Part shown: positions 9,379 to 17,970 of the stretch, piece by piece
Position numbering within the stretch: position 1 is the first letter of the stretch
Layout: each line of letters begins with the position of its first letter
Source: an uncultured Tateyamaria sp.
Lineage (GTDB): Bacteria; Pseudomonadota; Alphaproteobacteria; Rhodobacterales; Rhodobacteraceae
DNA: 64,000 nucleotides
Reading direction: 5' to 3'
Assembly: GCF_947496075.1 (NCBI RefSeq)
Contig: NZ_CANMBJ010000001.1
Location: 248,001-312,000 of the forward strand
Made by a program: the position numbers and the translations under genes
The notes under the pieces: model-generated
What the model saw: the letters and a program-made list of their open reading frames with translations, nothing else
The model's database searches: none
What the model was told of the DNA's origin: nothing

Positions 9379-9455
9379 TGGCGCGGTTGACGGGGCTCGA
9401 ACCCGCGACCCCCGGCGTGACAGGCCGGTACTCTAACCAACTGAGCTACAACCGC
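9379..9455 (-). tRNA. tRNA-Asp (GTC), copy 2
   Basis: Identical 77-nt sequence to the tRNA at 9253, again with GTC anticodon and encoded CCA. The 49-nt spacer differs from the flanks, so this is a tandem gene duplication within one likely transcript. Confidence 0.97.
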
Positions 9456-9495
9456 CCGCTGCGTTTGGCGGGTTTATGATCAGCCCCCCGCCCCG

Positions 9496-10029
9496 TCAAG
9501 CGTCTTTTCCCGCTTGGCAGTCGAAATCTGCTGCCAGAATGTCAAAGGCGGCACCAGACCAACGAAACGGCACCATGCGTACCGTCGCCCCAAGCAGTGT
9601 TTCGTCGTGGGGGGTGCCCTCTTGTCCTCCCATGCGGACATAGAAGCGGCGGGCACGCGCATTGTCGGCAATCACAACCAGACGCAAGGCGGTGGCGCCC
9701 TCTTCCACCAGACACGCAGACATCATCTTCAGCAGCCGCGCACCAACACCGCCGCTGCGCGCGTCCGGATCGACGTGCAGATTGTCCAGAAGCGGCACAT
9801 CCTGCCGCACCACGGCGGCGAACCCCAGCACGGCATCGCCGTCTTCGGCCAGCAAGATCAACCGGTCGGCAGGCCAGCTATCCCACCGCGCGCGCATATT
9901 GTCATCAAGCGGCGCACCCAGGACCTCTGCCGGAACATATGGCGCATAGGACGCCCGCCAGCTTCGCGCGTGCAAGGCCGCAAGCGCAGGTGCATCTTCT
10001 GGCTCCGCACGGCGCAAGCGTACCGTCAT
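9496..10029 (-). CDS. GNAT-family N-acetyltransferase
   Basis: A 177-aa single-domain GNAT enzyme. The acetyl-CoA-binding motif A is seen as 'LDNLHVDPDARSGGVGARLL' (about residues 80-100; the R/Q-x-x-G-x-G/A turn is 'ARSGGVG'), followed by 'LRLVVIADNARARRFYVRMGG', which is motif B with the usual Asn-x-x-Ala/Arg-x-x-Phe-Tyr. The N-terminus 'MTVRLRRAEPEDAPALAALH' is typical. Acceptor unknown. Its ATG overlaps the pirin stop (ATGA), so it is the second gene of a two-gene operon. Confidence 0.88.
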   Translation of the reverse strand: MTVRLRRAEPEDAPALAALHARSWRASYAPYVPAEVLGAPLDDNMRARWDSWPADRLILLAEDGDAVLGFAAVVRQDVPLLDNLHVDPDARSGGVGARLLKMMSACLVEEGATALRLVVIADNARARRFYVRMGGQEGTPHDETLLGATVRMVPFRWSGAAFDILAADFDCQAGKDA

Positions 10030-10964
10030 TTGTCCGGCAGTGGAATGAACTCGCTTTCATCCCCGGGCGGCAATTGAAACCGGCCATGCGCCCAATCGCC
10101 CGCGCGCCAAGCCTCCTTGGCCGCATCAATGCGGTCCTGTGATGACGCCACAAAGTTCCACCAAATGTACCGCGATCCCTCCAACGTCGCTCCACCAAGA
10201 AGCATCAGTCGCGCGCCCTGCTCACCTGCCGCCAGCGAAATGGCGTCTCCGGGACGAAAAACCATCATCTGCCCCGCGTTGTAGGCATCTCCGGCTACAG
10301 TCACCGACCCTTCGACGACGTAAACACCACGATCCTCATGGTTGTCGGGCAAAGGAATACGGGCGCCTGCCTCAAGAACAGCGTCCGCATAAAACATCTC
10401 GGAAAACGTCTGCACGGGCGCCGTCTCGCCCCACGCATCCCCGAGGATCAGGCGCACCTCTTTGCCTTCCCCCTCCAGAAACGGCAGCGTGTCCTTGGGC
10501 GCGTGCTGAAAATCGGCCGGATCATCCTCGGCGTCCTTGGGCAAAGCAACCCAAGTCTGAATGCCGAACAGGTTATGCGGTTTCTTGCGGATCTCGCCAT
10601 CCGTGCGTTCAGAGTGGGTAATCCCGTGGCCAGCCACCATCCAGTTCACCGCGCCCGGTTCGATCCACTGATCCGTGCCAAGGCTGTCCCTGTGATGTAT
10701 TTTACCTTTGTAGAGGTACGTGACAGTGGCCAACCCGATATGCGGGTGCGGACGGACATCAATGCCTTTTCCAGTCACGAACTCCGCCGGCCCCATCTGA
10801 TCAAAGAAGATGAACGGGCCCACCATCTGCCGCTTGGGCGCGGGCAAGGCGCGGCGCACCTCGAACCCACCCAGATCACGAGCACGCGGCACAATGACAG
10901 TTTCAATTGCGTCAACGGCATCCCCTTTGGGGCAATCGGGATCAAGGGCCGGGTTCCAGCTCAT
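10026..10964 (-). CDS. Pirin-family bicupin protein
   Basis: A 312-aa protein with the pirin signature 'DVRPHPHIGLATVTYLYKG' (metal-binding His pair, ~residues 72-90) followed by 'HHRDSLGTDQWIEPGAVNWM' and 'GHGITHSER' with the third His. The second cupin contains 'NHEDRGVYVVEGSVTV'. Bacterial pirins bind iron and some have quercetinase activity or modulate metabolic enzymes; which applies here is unknown. AAGGAG lies 8 nt before the ATG. The 238-nt gap upstream to the divergent gene at 11203 shows no recognised element. Confidence 0.93.
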   Translation of the reverse strand: MSWNPALDPDCPKGDAVDAIETVIVPRARDLGGFEVRRALPAPKRQMVGPFIFFDQMGPAEFVTGKGIDVRPHPHIGLATVTYLYKGKIHHRDSLGTDQWIEPGAVNWMVAGHGITHSERTDGEIRKKPHNLFGIQTWVALPKDAEDDPADFQHAPKDTLPFLEGEGKEVRLILGDAWGETAPVQTFSEMFYADAVLEAGARIPLPDNHEDRGVYVVEGSVTVAGDAYNAGQMMVFRPGDAISLAAGEQGARLMLLGGATLEGSRYIWWNFVASSQDRIDAAKEAWRAGDWAHGRFQLPPGDESEFIPLPDK

Positions 10965-11202
10965 GGCATGTCTCCTTACGCGTCATATGATCAAGATAGT
11001 TGGGGTATGCTGACCAACAAGCAATTGTCGTCCACGGCCCCTGTGCATCCAAGCACGATCGACGGCGGCCATGCCCGCATCACAACTCGAGATTGATTCA
11101 AAGCGCAACTTCTACGAGTAAACTCCTTTGTGATAGGATCAACCTCCCGTATAACGAGCGCAGGTACCCACAATTGCAGGTACCCAGAAAACAGAGGATA
11201 AC

Positions 11203-12699
11203 ATGAAGACTTTAGTATGTTTCACAGCGGCTTGCGCAGCCGTTGCAGGCCCGGTTTGGGCCGATAGTATCGTACCCACAGACATGGCCCCCACCTGTGT
11301 CGTGTCGTCAGACACGATAAACGGCTGGTTCGCCGGAGGGTCAGTTGCAGAAAACGCTGCCATCGACGCCCCGGACTCCGTCACATTTACATCGACGTAC
11401 AACGACGACCCTGACAGATGCGATTTCTACACTTGGGGTGCGCAGATGTTCCTCTGGCTGACGTCTACAGACGGCACCAAACTGGTACTGGACAGCCCAA
11501 ATTTCTTCACGATTGCCCCCGTCGACAGCAGCGGCAACCGCGTGTTTATTGAAAACACCGCATCCACCCCAACGGCTTTGCAGGTTCGCAGTGAAAAAGC
11601 TGACACACCTGCTGGCGACGACATTGGCGAAATCGGCCAGGCCGGATCATCCGGTGTCCTGATGTCGCAAGACAGTTCCTTGGTCTACTACGGGCTGGCG
11701 GCGAACGATGCCTATGCCTACTTCCTGACAGGACAGAAGGATCCGACCTCGAATCTCGCGTCCAAAACGACCTTTCCATACACGCAGGCAGATCTGACCG
11801 ACTTGCAGACCTACATGAGTGACAGCTGGAGCGGCACCACACTTCTGACTGGCAATCAGCTGGCAATGGAACTCAAGACGTCATGGGTTGAAGCCAGCAC
11901 GCTCTCGGACAGCGGCACCTACCTGACGATTGAGGGTACGATTCCAAACTTCGTCGCGAATGCCGACAACACGGCCATGTCCGTCGATGCAACAACCCCC
12001 ACCAAGACCGTGACACTCGCCCTCACCGGCATACACGTTGTGGGCACGGTCCAAGATCACCCGGAATTTGTCTGGGCGACGTTCGAACACTACAACAATG
12101 CGCCCGACGCGCCCTATTACTACTTGGCGGATGACGGCACGATCACCCTGAACGATTTTGACAGCAATCACGACTTTCTCTTCATGGCCGAAAGCGGCGC
12201 GCAGGACGGTGCCAACATCGAATGTATGAAGGCCAACAAAGATGGCACGATTGCAGTCAATGTCAGCGGTACCGGAGAGCCGGTCTGTGAAGGCGGAATC
12301 GTCCCGTCGAATACGGTGCGGGAATATCCCTGGGGCAGCCTTGCCAATGATCCGTCAAGTACAACGGTCACCAACAACACGCTGTTGCTGTCGATCAACA
12401 ATTCGGTGCGCAGCCAATTGGCGAAAGGTGACATTCGCGCGAATTATATCCAGACCGGCAGCGTCTGGACAACGACACCTCCGAGTGGCGGCGCCGCACC
12501 AATTCCCAACCAAACGGCGAACCAGGCCCTGAACCTGCGTGGTTCGACCACCATCGCGAACATGACGATGGAGACTTACACGCAAGGGACCAACTGCTTT
12601 AGCTGTCACAACCTGACAGAAGGCACGCCAAACAGCTTTGAAGAGTTCGGTCTGTCGCACGTCTATTCCGAGATTGAGCCGCTGAAACCGGCCCAATAA
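11203..12699 (+). CDS. Secreted protein of unknown function with one C-terminal haem c motif
   Basis: A 498-aa exported protein: signal peptide in the first ~20 residues ('CFTAACAAVAGPVWA'), then a Thr/Ser/Asp-rich, beta-strand-like body with few charged clusters. Close to the end 'GTNCFSCHNLT' is a CxxCH covalent haem-binding motif (about residues 466-470). Upstream, 'FYTWGAQMFLWLTS' is a distinctive Trp-rich segment. I do not recognise the family. A late single CxxCH suggests a periplasmic or surface redox protein or an electron-transfer tail fused to a beta domain. It stands alone between pirin and a small gene and is followed by a strong hairpin. Base composition matches its neighbours. 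Confidence 0.85.
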   Translation: MKTLVCFTAACAAVAGPVWADSIVPTDMAPTCVVSSDTINGWFAGGSVAENAAIDAPDSVTFTSTYNDDPDRCDFYTWGAQMFLWLTSTDGTKLVLDSPNFFTIAPVDSSGNRVFIENTASTPTALQVRSEKADTPAGDDIGEIGQAGSSGVLMSQDSSLVYYGLAANDAYAYFLTGQKDPTSNLASKTTFPYTQADLTDLQTYMSDSWSGTTLLTGNQLAMELKTSWVEASTLSDSGTYLTIEGTIPNFVANADNTAMSVDATTPTKTVTLALTGIHVVGTVQDHPEFVWATFEHYNNAPDAPYYYLADDGTITLNDFDSNHDFLFMAESGAQDGANIECMKANKDGTIAVNVSGTGEPVCEGGIVPSNTVREYPWGSLANDPSSTTVTNNTLLLSINNSVRSQLAKGDIRANYIQTGSVWTTTPPSGGAAPIPNQTANQALNLRGSTTIANMTMETYTQGTNCFSCHNLTEGTPNSFEEFGLSHVYSEIEPLKPAQ

Positions 12700-12705
12700 A
12701 ATACC

Positions 12706-12733
12706 GGACGCCGCGCACATATGCGCGGCGTCC
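12706..12733. terminator. Strong intergenic hairpin after the haem-motif gene
   Basis: A perfect 12-bp GC-rich stem GGACGCCGCGCA/TGCGCGGCGTCC with a 4-nt loop begins 7 nt after the stop. There is no T-tract, so it may stabilise the mRNA end or assist factor-dependent termination rather than act alone. Confidence 0.5.
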
Positions 12734-12783
12734 AATCGCGCCTCGTGGCACAGACGTCATCCGCTCCAATTGACAAGCATTGG

Positions 12784-13029
12784 TCAAGACAACGGCTTGC
12801 CCTGCAACTGCAACGCCGTCCGTTCCATATCCGCCGCCAAAACGATCAGCCGCGCCACTTGTCGGGCTTCGTCTGACTGAGCGACCTCGAATGCCGCATA
12901 TTCCAAAAGGTGTGCCGTGACGGCCAACACGGCACTGGTTCTGCCCTCCTGCGGCAGGTCATCCAGCTCACGCAACAAGCTTTGAACGTAGGTGCCCAGC
13001 GGCTGACTTTGACTCTCGGTTTCCAGCAT
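12784..13029 (-). CDS. Small helical protein of unknown function downstream of luxR-type gene
   Basis: Read from the ATG at 13029 ('MLETESQSQPLGTYVQ'), which has AAAGGG 9 nt upstream, this is an 81-aa acidic, wholly helical protein. The ORF-track start at 13083 is a TTG without a good ribosome site. The body 'LLRELDDLPQEGRTSAVLAVTAHLLEYAAFEVAQSDEARQVARLI' looks like a two- or three-helix bundle without membrane segments. It follows the LuxR-type regulator by 88 nt on the same strand, so it may be cotranscribed and act with it. I do not recognise the family. Confidence 0.6.
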   Translation of the reverse strand: MLETESQSQPLGTYVQSLLRELDDLPQEGRTSAVLAVTAHLLEYAAFEVAQSDEARQVARLIVLAADMERTALQLQGKPLS

Positions 13030-13117
13030 GTCCCGGGCCCTTTGAACACATGTTTGATGACTGTATTTTATGAGCGATACCAACAGCCTGTCATGTCACG
13101 CAGTTACGTGACAGCCA

Positions 13118-13828
13118 TCAAGGCAAAATAAGCCCTGCCCCGATCCCCTTGACCGCCGCGGTTGTTCGATCAGTCACCCCTAGCTTGGAAAAGATGCGGC
13201 GCACCAGAGTATCCACTGTATGAGGCGACAAAAGCAGAATGTCCGCAATACTGCTGTTAGACTTGCCACGTGCAATCCACCGCAGGATTTGGCGCTCGCG
13301 CGGGGACAGGTCAACGCCGGAAAAAGACGTCGGGTTCAACTCGCAATACCGGATATGCCCCGCTTGTGCGACAACCTGAAAATCCAAGACAAGCGCATCG
13401 CTTGGAAAATCACCAGCCGCATTCATGCCTAAACCAACATAGCCATTGCGCACCCCCGGGCCAAAAACCTGGAATGCAAGACCATCGCCCACTCCAGCAT
13501 CGCGCATGTCGTTCAGGTATCGCTTCTGATCCACGGTCAGGCGCACAAGATTGCGAATGTTCGACCATCGGAACGGTGCTGTCACGCTTTGCGCAAATTC
13601 AGTGATCGGGTCGATAGTATAGAGCTTCTGCTCGACATAATGACACACCCACTCCTCGGAAAAACCATCTGCATTCACGTTCACCGCATCCTGCGCGCGC
13701 ACGTCTCCGGAAAAATGGTGATAACTGACCTTGGTGATGCCCCGGTCGTGGAAATAGAGCAACAACAGCGCCCACAAGGCACCCGTATCCGTTTCAGCGC
13801 GAATGGCCTCCAATGCAGTATGTGTCAT
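13118..13828 (-). CDS. LuxR-family regulator with autoinducer-binding domain
   Basis: A 236-aa protein. Residues ~15-160 match the acyl-homoserine-lactone-binding domain: the residues equivalent to TraR W57, Y61, D70, P71, W85 and G113 can be seen in 'EEWVCHYVEQKLYTIDPI', 'FRWSN' and 'GLAFQVFGPG'. Residues ~170-236 are a GerE-type helix-turn-helix ('LSPRERQILRWIARGKSNSSIA', 'LLLSPHTVDTLVRRIFSKLGV'). It should bind a quorum-sensing ligand and regulate transcription. No luxI-type synthase is within the window, so it is a solo candidate here. AAGGG lies 8 nt before the ATG. Confidence 0.9.
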   Translation of the reverse strand: MTHTALEAIRAETDTGALWALLLLYFHDRGITKVSYHHFSGDVRAQDAVNVNADGFSEEWVCHYVEQKLYTIDPITEFAQSVTAPFRWSNIRNLVRLTVDQKRYLNDMRDAGVGDGLAFQVFGPGVRNGYVGLGMNAAGDFPSDALVLDFQVVAQAGHIRYCELNPTSFSGVDLSPRERQILRWIARGKSNSSIADILLLSPHTVDTLVRRIFSKLGVTDRTTAAVKGIGAGLILP

Positions 13829-14090
13829 TGCAATCCCTTAACTTGAAAACAGGCGAGCACGCCCAGGGCCAAGATCGCCGCCATCCCAGCTCAAATCAGA
13901 GATTTGATAACGCCACTGCACGCTTTCAATGCGAACAAGCCACTCAATGCCAAACGAATGTGAGTGAGGCGCAGACAGGCAACAGGAGTGCAGCACAACG
14001 AACCCAACACGATGGCTCTGCCCCAAAATTTTCTTGGCGCAACAGATCAGTATTCCTATGCTTGGTCCATTTTTAAAAAGGGAACTGATT

Positions 14091-15008
14091 ATGCTTCAAT
14101 ATTTTCGTGAAACCGCCACCGGGCACTCCATGACCAATGCCTATCTTCTGTCCGTTCTCAGTTTTTATGCATATCATCAACCATCCGTCGTCAACGGCAA
14201 ATGGTCGGATGTTATACGGGCGCAAGTGCGGGCACTAAGTGATCCGGACGACAAGGCCGAACTGGAAACGGTAGAGTCCAGCGGGTCAATTACCTCAATC
14301 TTCGACGTCGAAGTGGCAATTGTCGCCACCAGTCGGGTGATCTTTGTTGTCTTTCGCGGCAGCGAAAGCAACCCGCAGGACTGGATCAGCAATATCAACC
14401 ATCGCATGGTGGATGTTCCCACGCATTTAGGCGGGGTGACCAACGTGCGTGTCCATCGCGGTTTCTGGACGTCCCTCAATTCGCGCTATCCTGAGATCTT
14501 CGCCAAGGTGAAGTCACGCCGCAACAACAACCAAAAGGTGTTTCTGACTGGGCACAGTCTTGGTGGTGCGCTCGCAACCCTTTGCGCGTACCGATTTGCC
14601 CGAGCCGAACCATTACCGGTTGACGGCGTATACACGTTCGGCGCCCCTCGCGTCGGAAATCACAAGTTCCGCGATGCCTACGAACACCATGTCAAAGGCC
14701 CTACATTCCGCTGGGTGAACAACAAGGAATTCGCGGCCTATCTGCCCATATCCGACAACTTCGGTGTGGACGAAGTATACTACCATGTCGGTCAGCTGAA
14801 TTTCATTGAACCGGATCAGTCCGTGACACTGGATCGCGATGAACAGATCCTTGACGCCATCCCAAGCCTCTCAGTTATCAAGGACCACGAATTGCAAAGG
14901 ACCTGCCAGATTCTGCGCAAACATCTGAGTAAAAAGACGCGTGAAAGTCCCACGGACCCTACGCATCTTGTTTACAAGGATCCCGCGCGGGCCCTGTCGA
15001 TCGTGTAG
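14091..15008 (+). CDS. Class 3 (fungal-type) lipase family protein
   Basis: A 305-aa protein from the ATG at 14091, preceded by AAGGGA 8 nt upstream; the ORF-track start adds 19 unlikely residues. The lipase_3 pattern is clear: nucleophile elbow 'FLTGHSLGGALATLCAY' (Ser near residue 157), oxyanion-side strand 'VIFVVFRGSES' (~85-95), catalytic Asp region after 'YTFGAPRVGNHKFRDAY', and a candidate catalytic His in 'IKDHELQRT' near residue 268. There is no signal peptide, so it is either cytosolic or exported by another route. Substrate unknown, probably an acylglycerol or phospholipid. It is alone between the luxR-type gene and a tRNA. Confidence 0.82.
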   Translation: MLQYFRETATGHSMTNAYLLSVLSFYAYHQPSVVNGKWSDVIRAQVRALSDPDDKAELETVESSGSITSIFDVEVAIVATSRVIFVVFRGSESNPQDWISNINHRMVDVPTHLGGVTNVRVHRGFWTSLNSRYPEIFAKVKSRRNNNQKVFLTGHSLGGALATLCAYRFARAEPLPVDGVYTFGAPRVGNHKFRDAYEHHVKGPTFRWVNNKEFAAYLPISDNFGVDEVYYHVGQLNFIEPDQSVTLDRDEQILDAIPSLSVIKDHELQRTCQILRKHLSKKTRESPTDPTHLVYKDPARALSIV

Positions 15009-15164
15009 GCAGCGCCTCGGGTTTCAGTGCATTTTCGAGGCGAAGAACGTATTCAAAATCGCTGACAGCCATTGTTCGGGCGACGGTCTCGGTGGGCCAT
15101 CGGCACGGCTGTCACCACAGCCAAGTTTACTCGTTGTCGAAACACTGTAGAGGGACGGAGGATA

Positions 15165-15240
<76 letters not shown>

Positions 15241-15275
15241 GTTAGACGCCTCTTAGCGCAAGGTTGTCAGGACCT

Positions 15276-15857
15276 TCAACCCCCTTCTGCAAGACAGTTC
15301 TGTGACCCGTTCGACATGTGGTAGATCACACCCTGCCCACCCGGCAGATCGGCAAAGGCCGCAGGCTCAAGGCCCAGATAGTGACACCGCAGGATGCGCG
15401 ACGTAATCCCGTGCGTCACAATGACAGTGGGTGCGTTCAATTCTGACAGAAACGCACCGGTGCGGGCATAGATTCCTTCCAAACCCTCGCCGCCCGGGGC
15501 GTGGTCATACCACTCCATCCCATCACCTTGGTCGAACAGGTGCGGCACCTCAGCAGCGATCTCGGTCCGCATTTTTCCGGTCCAATCCCCCAACGTGATC
15601 TCGACCAGACGCGAATCCTCCTGGGCACCCTCGATCTTGCGGCCCAAGGCAATACGCGCCGTTTCACGACATCGCCCCAGCGGGCTGACGCGGTACCCCC
15701 ATCCGGTCAGGTCACGCTTGGCCAACAACCGTCCCTGCGCTTTGGCCTGCGTACGGCCAAGATCGGTCAGAGGGCTGTCTGCCGCGCCCTGCATACGCCC
15801 AATACGGTTCCACTCGGTTTCGCCGTGGCGCAGGATCAGAAGATCGGGATACCTCAT
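15276..15857 (-). CDS. Histidine phosphatase family protein
   Basis: A 193-aa phosphoglycerate-mutase-like phosphatase. The phospho-accepting His is in 'LILRHGETEWNRIGRMQG' (RHG motif, ~residues 8-12), the second Arg region in 'SPLGRCRETARIALG' (~60), the acid/base Glu in 'VEITLGDWTGK' and the C-terminal His in 'VIVTHGITSRILRC' (~145). It probably dephosphorylates a small metabolite rather than acting as a glycolytic mutase; relatives include cobalamin-5'-phosphate and sugar phosphatases. It is followed in transcription by nothing on the same strand except the tRNA-Val, and sits 9 nt after the LysR gene's stop, so the two may be cotranscribed. Confidence 0.88.
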   Translation of the reverse strand: MRYPDLLILRHGETEWNRIGRMQGAADSPLTDLGRTQAKAQGRLLAKRDLTGWGYRVSPLGRCRETARIALGRKIEGAQEDSRLVEITLGDWTGKMRTEIAAEVPHLFDQGDGMEWYDHAPGGEGLEGIYARTGAFLSELNAPTVIVTHGITSRILRCHYLGLEPAAFADLPGGQGVIYHMSNGSQNCLAEGG

Positions 15858-15866
15858 CCCACCCGG

Positions 15867-16673
15867 CTACCCCTGCAAACGGGTCTTCACAAGGGGCAAC
15901 ACCCCCTCGACAACCGCGCGGATCGCGGGCGCATGCCTGCTGCGCGGGTGCAGAATGCACCACAAGGGACGCACACGCCGTCTGGCATCGGTCACATGCA
16001 GACCTTCCGTCTTGCACAATGGCAACCACGCCTTGCCCAAACCCTGGCGCACAGCTGCATGTGCCGCATCCACATCCGAAATACGCAGACAGACAGCCCC
16101 GGGTTCAGCCTCTGACCATTGGGCTTGGGGCAAATGCGCCATCTCTTCCACATAACCCACCCAATCGCCGCAACCCGCGACCACAAACGGCACGTCACAG
16201 ATCTTGCGCGCGACAGCATCCCCCTCGTCACGCGGCTCGGCCATCCGCAATGCAATATCTGCTTCACCGTGCATCAGGCGAAGATTTGAGTGATCCGACA
16301 ACAGGGACAGCCGGATATTGGGGGCCTTTTCGGACCAGTGCCGCACAACTGGCAACACAGCGCTTTCAACGATCCACGGCACTGCAGTGATACAAACCGA
16401 ACCAGTCAGCCAACCCTGCCCAGACAGCGCATTGGCCGCCGCCGCCGCTTCGGCCTGCATCCGGTCGATATGAGACAACAACAGGGTCCCCTCTGCCGTT
16501 GAACCTGCGTCCGCACCGCGCCACAGAATTTGACCCGTTACCTGTTCCAGCCTGCGCACACGGCGCGCAACCGTGGTTTCATGCCGTCCCATTTCGTCGG
16601 CTGCCTTCGCAAAGCTGCCAGCGCGCGCAACAGCCTGAAGTGTTCGAAGATCGTCCCAGTCCCAATCCTGCAT
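15867..16673 (-). CDS. LysR-family transcriptional regulator
   Basis: A 268-aa regulator, slightly short for the family. The N-terminal winged helix-turn-helix spans residues ~6-65 ('LRTLQAVARAGSFAKAADEMGRHETTVARRVRRLEQ'). The rest is a periplasmic-binding-like effector domain ('GSVCITAVPWIVESAVLPVVRHW'). Ligand unknown. It diverges from the YciI gene with an 85-nt gap, the classic position for a LysR regulator of that gene, and is followed by the phosphatase on its own strand. Confidence 0.9.
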   Translation of the reverse strand: MQDWDWDDLRTLQAVARAGSFAKAADEMGRHETTVARRVRRLEQVTGQILWRGADAGSTAEGTLLLSHIDRMQAEAAAAANALSGQGWLTGSVCITAVPWIVESAVLPVVRHWSEKAPNIRLSLLSDHSNLRLMHGEADIALRMAEPRDEGDAVARKICDVPFVVAGCGDWVGYVEEMAHLPQAQWSEAEPGAVCLRISDVDAAHAAVRQGLGKAWLPLCKTEGLHVTDARRRVRPLWCILHPRSRHAPAIRAVVEGVLPLVKTRLQG

Positions 16674-16758
16674 TTTTGCAACCCATTACCTTGAAGATAT
16701 CCATTCACACAGGATTTTCGCAGGTCGATACAGGTACTGACAACAGTGGAGCCGGTAA

Positions 16759-17064
16759 ATGCCCTACCTGATCCTTTTCGAAGATGCGCCAGACCACGAT
16801 CACGTGCGGGCGCAGTACATGCCGGATCACTTGGCATTCCTGACAGCGCACGCAGATGCAATTCAATCTGCAGGCCCGTTATTTGATGGTGATATCGCAG
16901 CTGGCGGCGCATGGATTGTGAATGTCGGATCCATGGACAAAGCACGTGCACTGGTCGAAGCGGACCCATTCTGGCCGACCGGCTTGCGCAAATCTGTTCG
17001 CATCCTGCGGTGGAACCACGTGTTCGCCAACGGTGTGGCCATGCCGCCGAAGGCGGCAACATAG
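16759..17064 (+). CDS. YciI-family protein
   Basis: A 101-aa ferredoxin-like-fold protein beginning 'MPYLILFEDAPDHDHVRAQYM PDHL' and containing 'AGPLFDGD' and 'VGSMDKARALVEADPFW', all standard YciI/YCII motifs. The conserved His (in 'PDHLAFL', ~residue 24) and Asp (in 'VEADPF', ~residue 74) are the proposed catalytic or binding pair. Family members are related to muconolactone isomerase-like folds, but the reaction is generally unknown. It is likely controlled by the divergent LysR regulator. Confidence 0.88.
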   Translation: MPYLILFEDAPDHDHVRAQYMPDHLAFLTAHADAIQSAGPLFDGDIAAGGAWIVNVGSMDKARALVEADPFWPTGLRKSVRILRWNHVFANGVAMPPKAAT

Positions 17065-17136
17065 GCGGCCCATCCACCGCACTGCCTGCTCACTCACAAG
17101 ATGATGTAAGGCACATGGAAGCCAATAAAGGAGGGG

Positions 17137-17211
17137 TGGTGGGTGATAACAGATTCGAACTGCTGACATCTTCGATGTGAACGAAGCGCTCTACCACTGA
17201 GCTAATCACCC
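17137..17211 (-). tRNA. tRNA-Val (CAC)
   Basis: The reverse complement is a 75-nt tRNA with encoded CCA: acceptor GGGTGAT, D-arm 'GCTCAGTGGTAGAGC', anticodon loop TTCACAT giving CAC, T-arm 'GCAGTTCGAATCTGT', discriminator A. It is close in sequence to the TAC isoacceptor at 15165. Confidence 0.95.
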
Positions 17212-17270
17212 AAAGTCCGCGCGTCTTAGCCAACTGCACCAGACCATGCAAGGCCCCGGAGGGTAGAATT

Positions 17271-17771
17271 CTACTCGGCTGCGGCCTTGTCTGACGTATC
17301 GGTTGTCTTCGTGACTGTCGTGGTCTCGTCCGTTTGCGTGGCAGCCGGGGTGTCGTTCTGACGAATGCGCGCAACAAACATGCGGCCTGACGCCAACTTT
17401 TTCTCGCGATTGATCTTGACCTTGCCCATCGGATGCAGATTGAGCGCGCGCCCGTCTTGCAGAGCCTCGCCGAGAACTGCCAAAGTGGCTTCAACCGCCG
17501 GTTTGACATCTTTCTTTTTCATGCCGCTGCGCGCAACAACCGCATCAATCAACTCTTTCTTACGCATCATCGGTCCTGCCACCACCGGAGTCGGTGCATC
17601 CACAACAACGGGTGCCGCTGTGGCCGCCTTTGTTGTGGCTGTGGACGGCTTGACCGAGGTCTCGGGTTTTGTGGCCACTGCCTTGGACTTGGTCGTTATC
17701 GTCTTCGGCTTTGTTGCAGAGCTGCGCGTCGACGTAGTCTTGGTTGTGGTTTTTGTTGTGCGGGTTGCCAT
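17271..17771 (-). CDS. HU-family DNA-binding protein with long Lys/Thr-rich N-terminal tail
   Basis: A 166-aa protein of two parts. Residues 1-~65 are low complexity, mainly Thr, Lys, Ala and Val ('TKTTTKTTSTRSSATKPKT'), resembling a histone H1-type tail. Residues ~68-140 look like the HU/IHF fold: 'MMRKKELIDAVVARSGMKKKDVKPAVEATLAVLGEALQDG' gives the helical dimer part and 'LNLHPMGKVKINREKKLASG' the beta arms. An acidic Thr-rich tail follows. It should bind DNA as a nucleoid protein, with the basic tail adding non-specific affinity. The usual HU length is ~90 aa, so the tails nearly double it. It lies 3' of lon on the same strand. Confidence 0.75.
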   Translation of the reverse strand: MATRTTKTTTKTTSTRSSATKPKTITTKSKAVATKPETSVKPSTATTKAATAAPVVVDAPTPVVAGPMMRKKELIDAVVARSGMKKKDVKPAVEATLAVLGEALQDGRALNLHPMGKVKINREKKLASGRMFVARIRQNDTPAATQTDETTTVTKTTDTSDKAAAE

Positions 17772-17919
17772 TTTGGCCTCTTCCGTTCTGGACTGCTTGA
17801 TCCCTGCATAGCGCGGAACGGTGACTCAATCCATAAGTTAGCAACAAAACAATAAAAGGAACTTCGATTGTCGCGGTTTTGGCAACAGAATTGACCAAGC
17901 ACAACGGTTAGATAGGCAC

Positions 17920-17951
17920 AAAAAAGGCGCACAAACAAAAGCTTGCGCGCC
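17920..17951 (-). terminator. Rho-independent terminator after lon
   Basis: On the minus strand a stem GGCGCGCA/TGTGCGCC (one G-T pair) is followed by TTTTTT. It lies 20 nt after the lon stop and should end lon transcription before the HU gene. Confidence 0.8.
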
Positions 17952-17970
17952 GATCTTCATTCGAGACTGA

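Noticed and set aside
13838-14090. Small ORFs in the gap between the LuxR-type and lipase genes
   Set aside because: No ribosome site or coherent protein pattern; the gap probably holds the two divergent promoters only.
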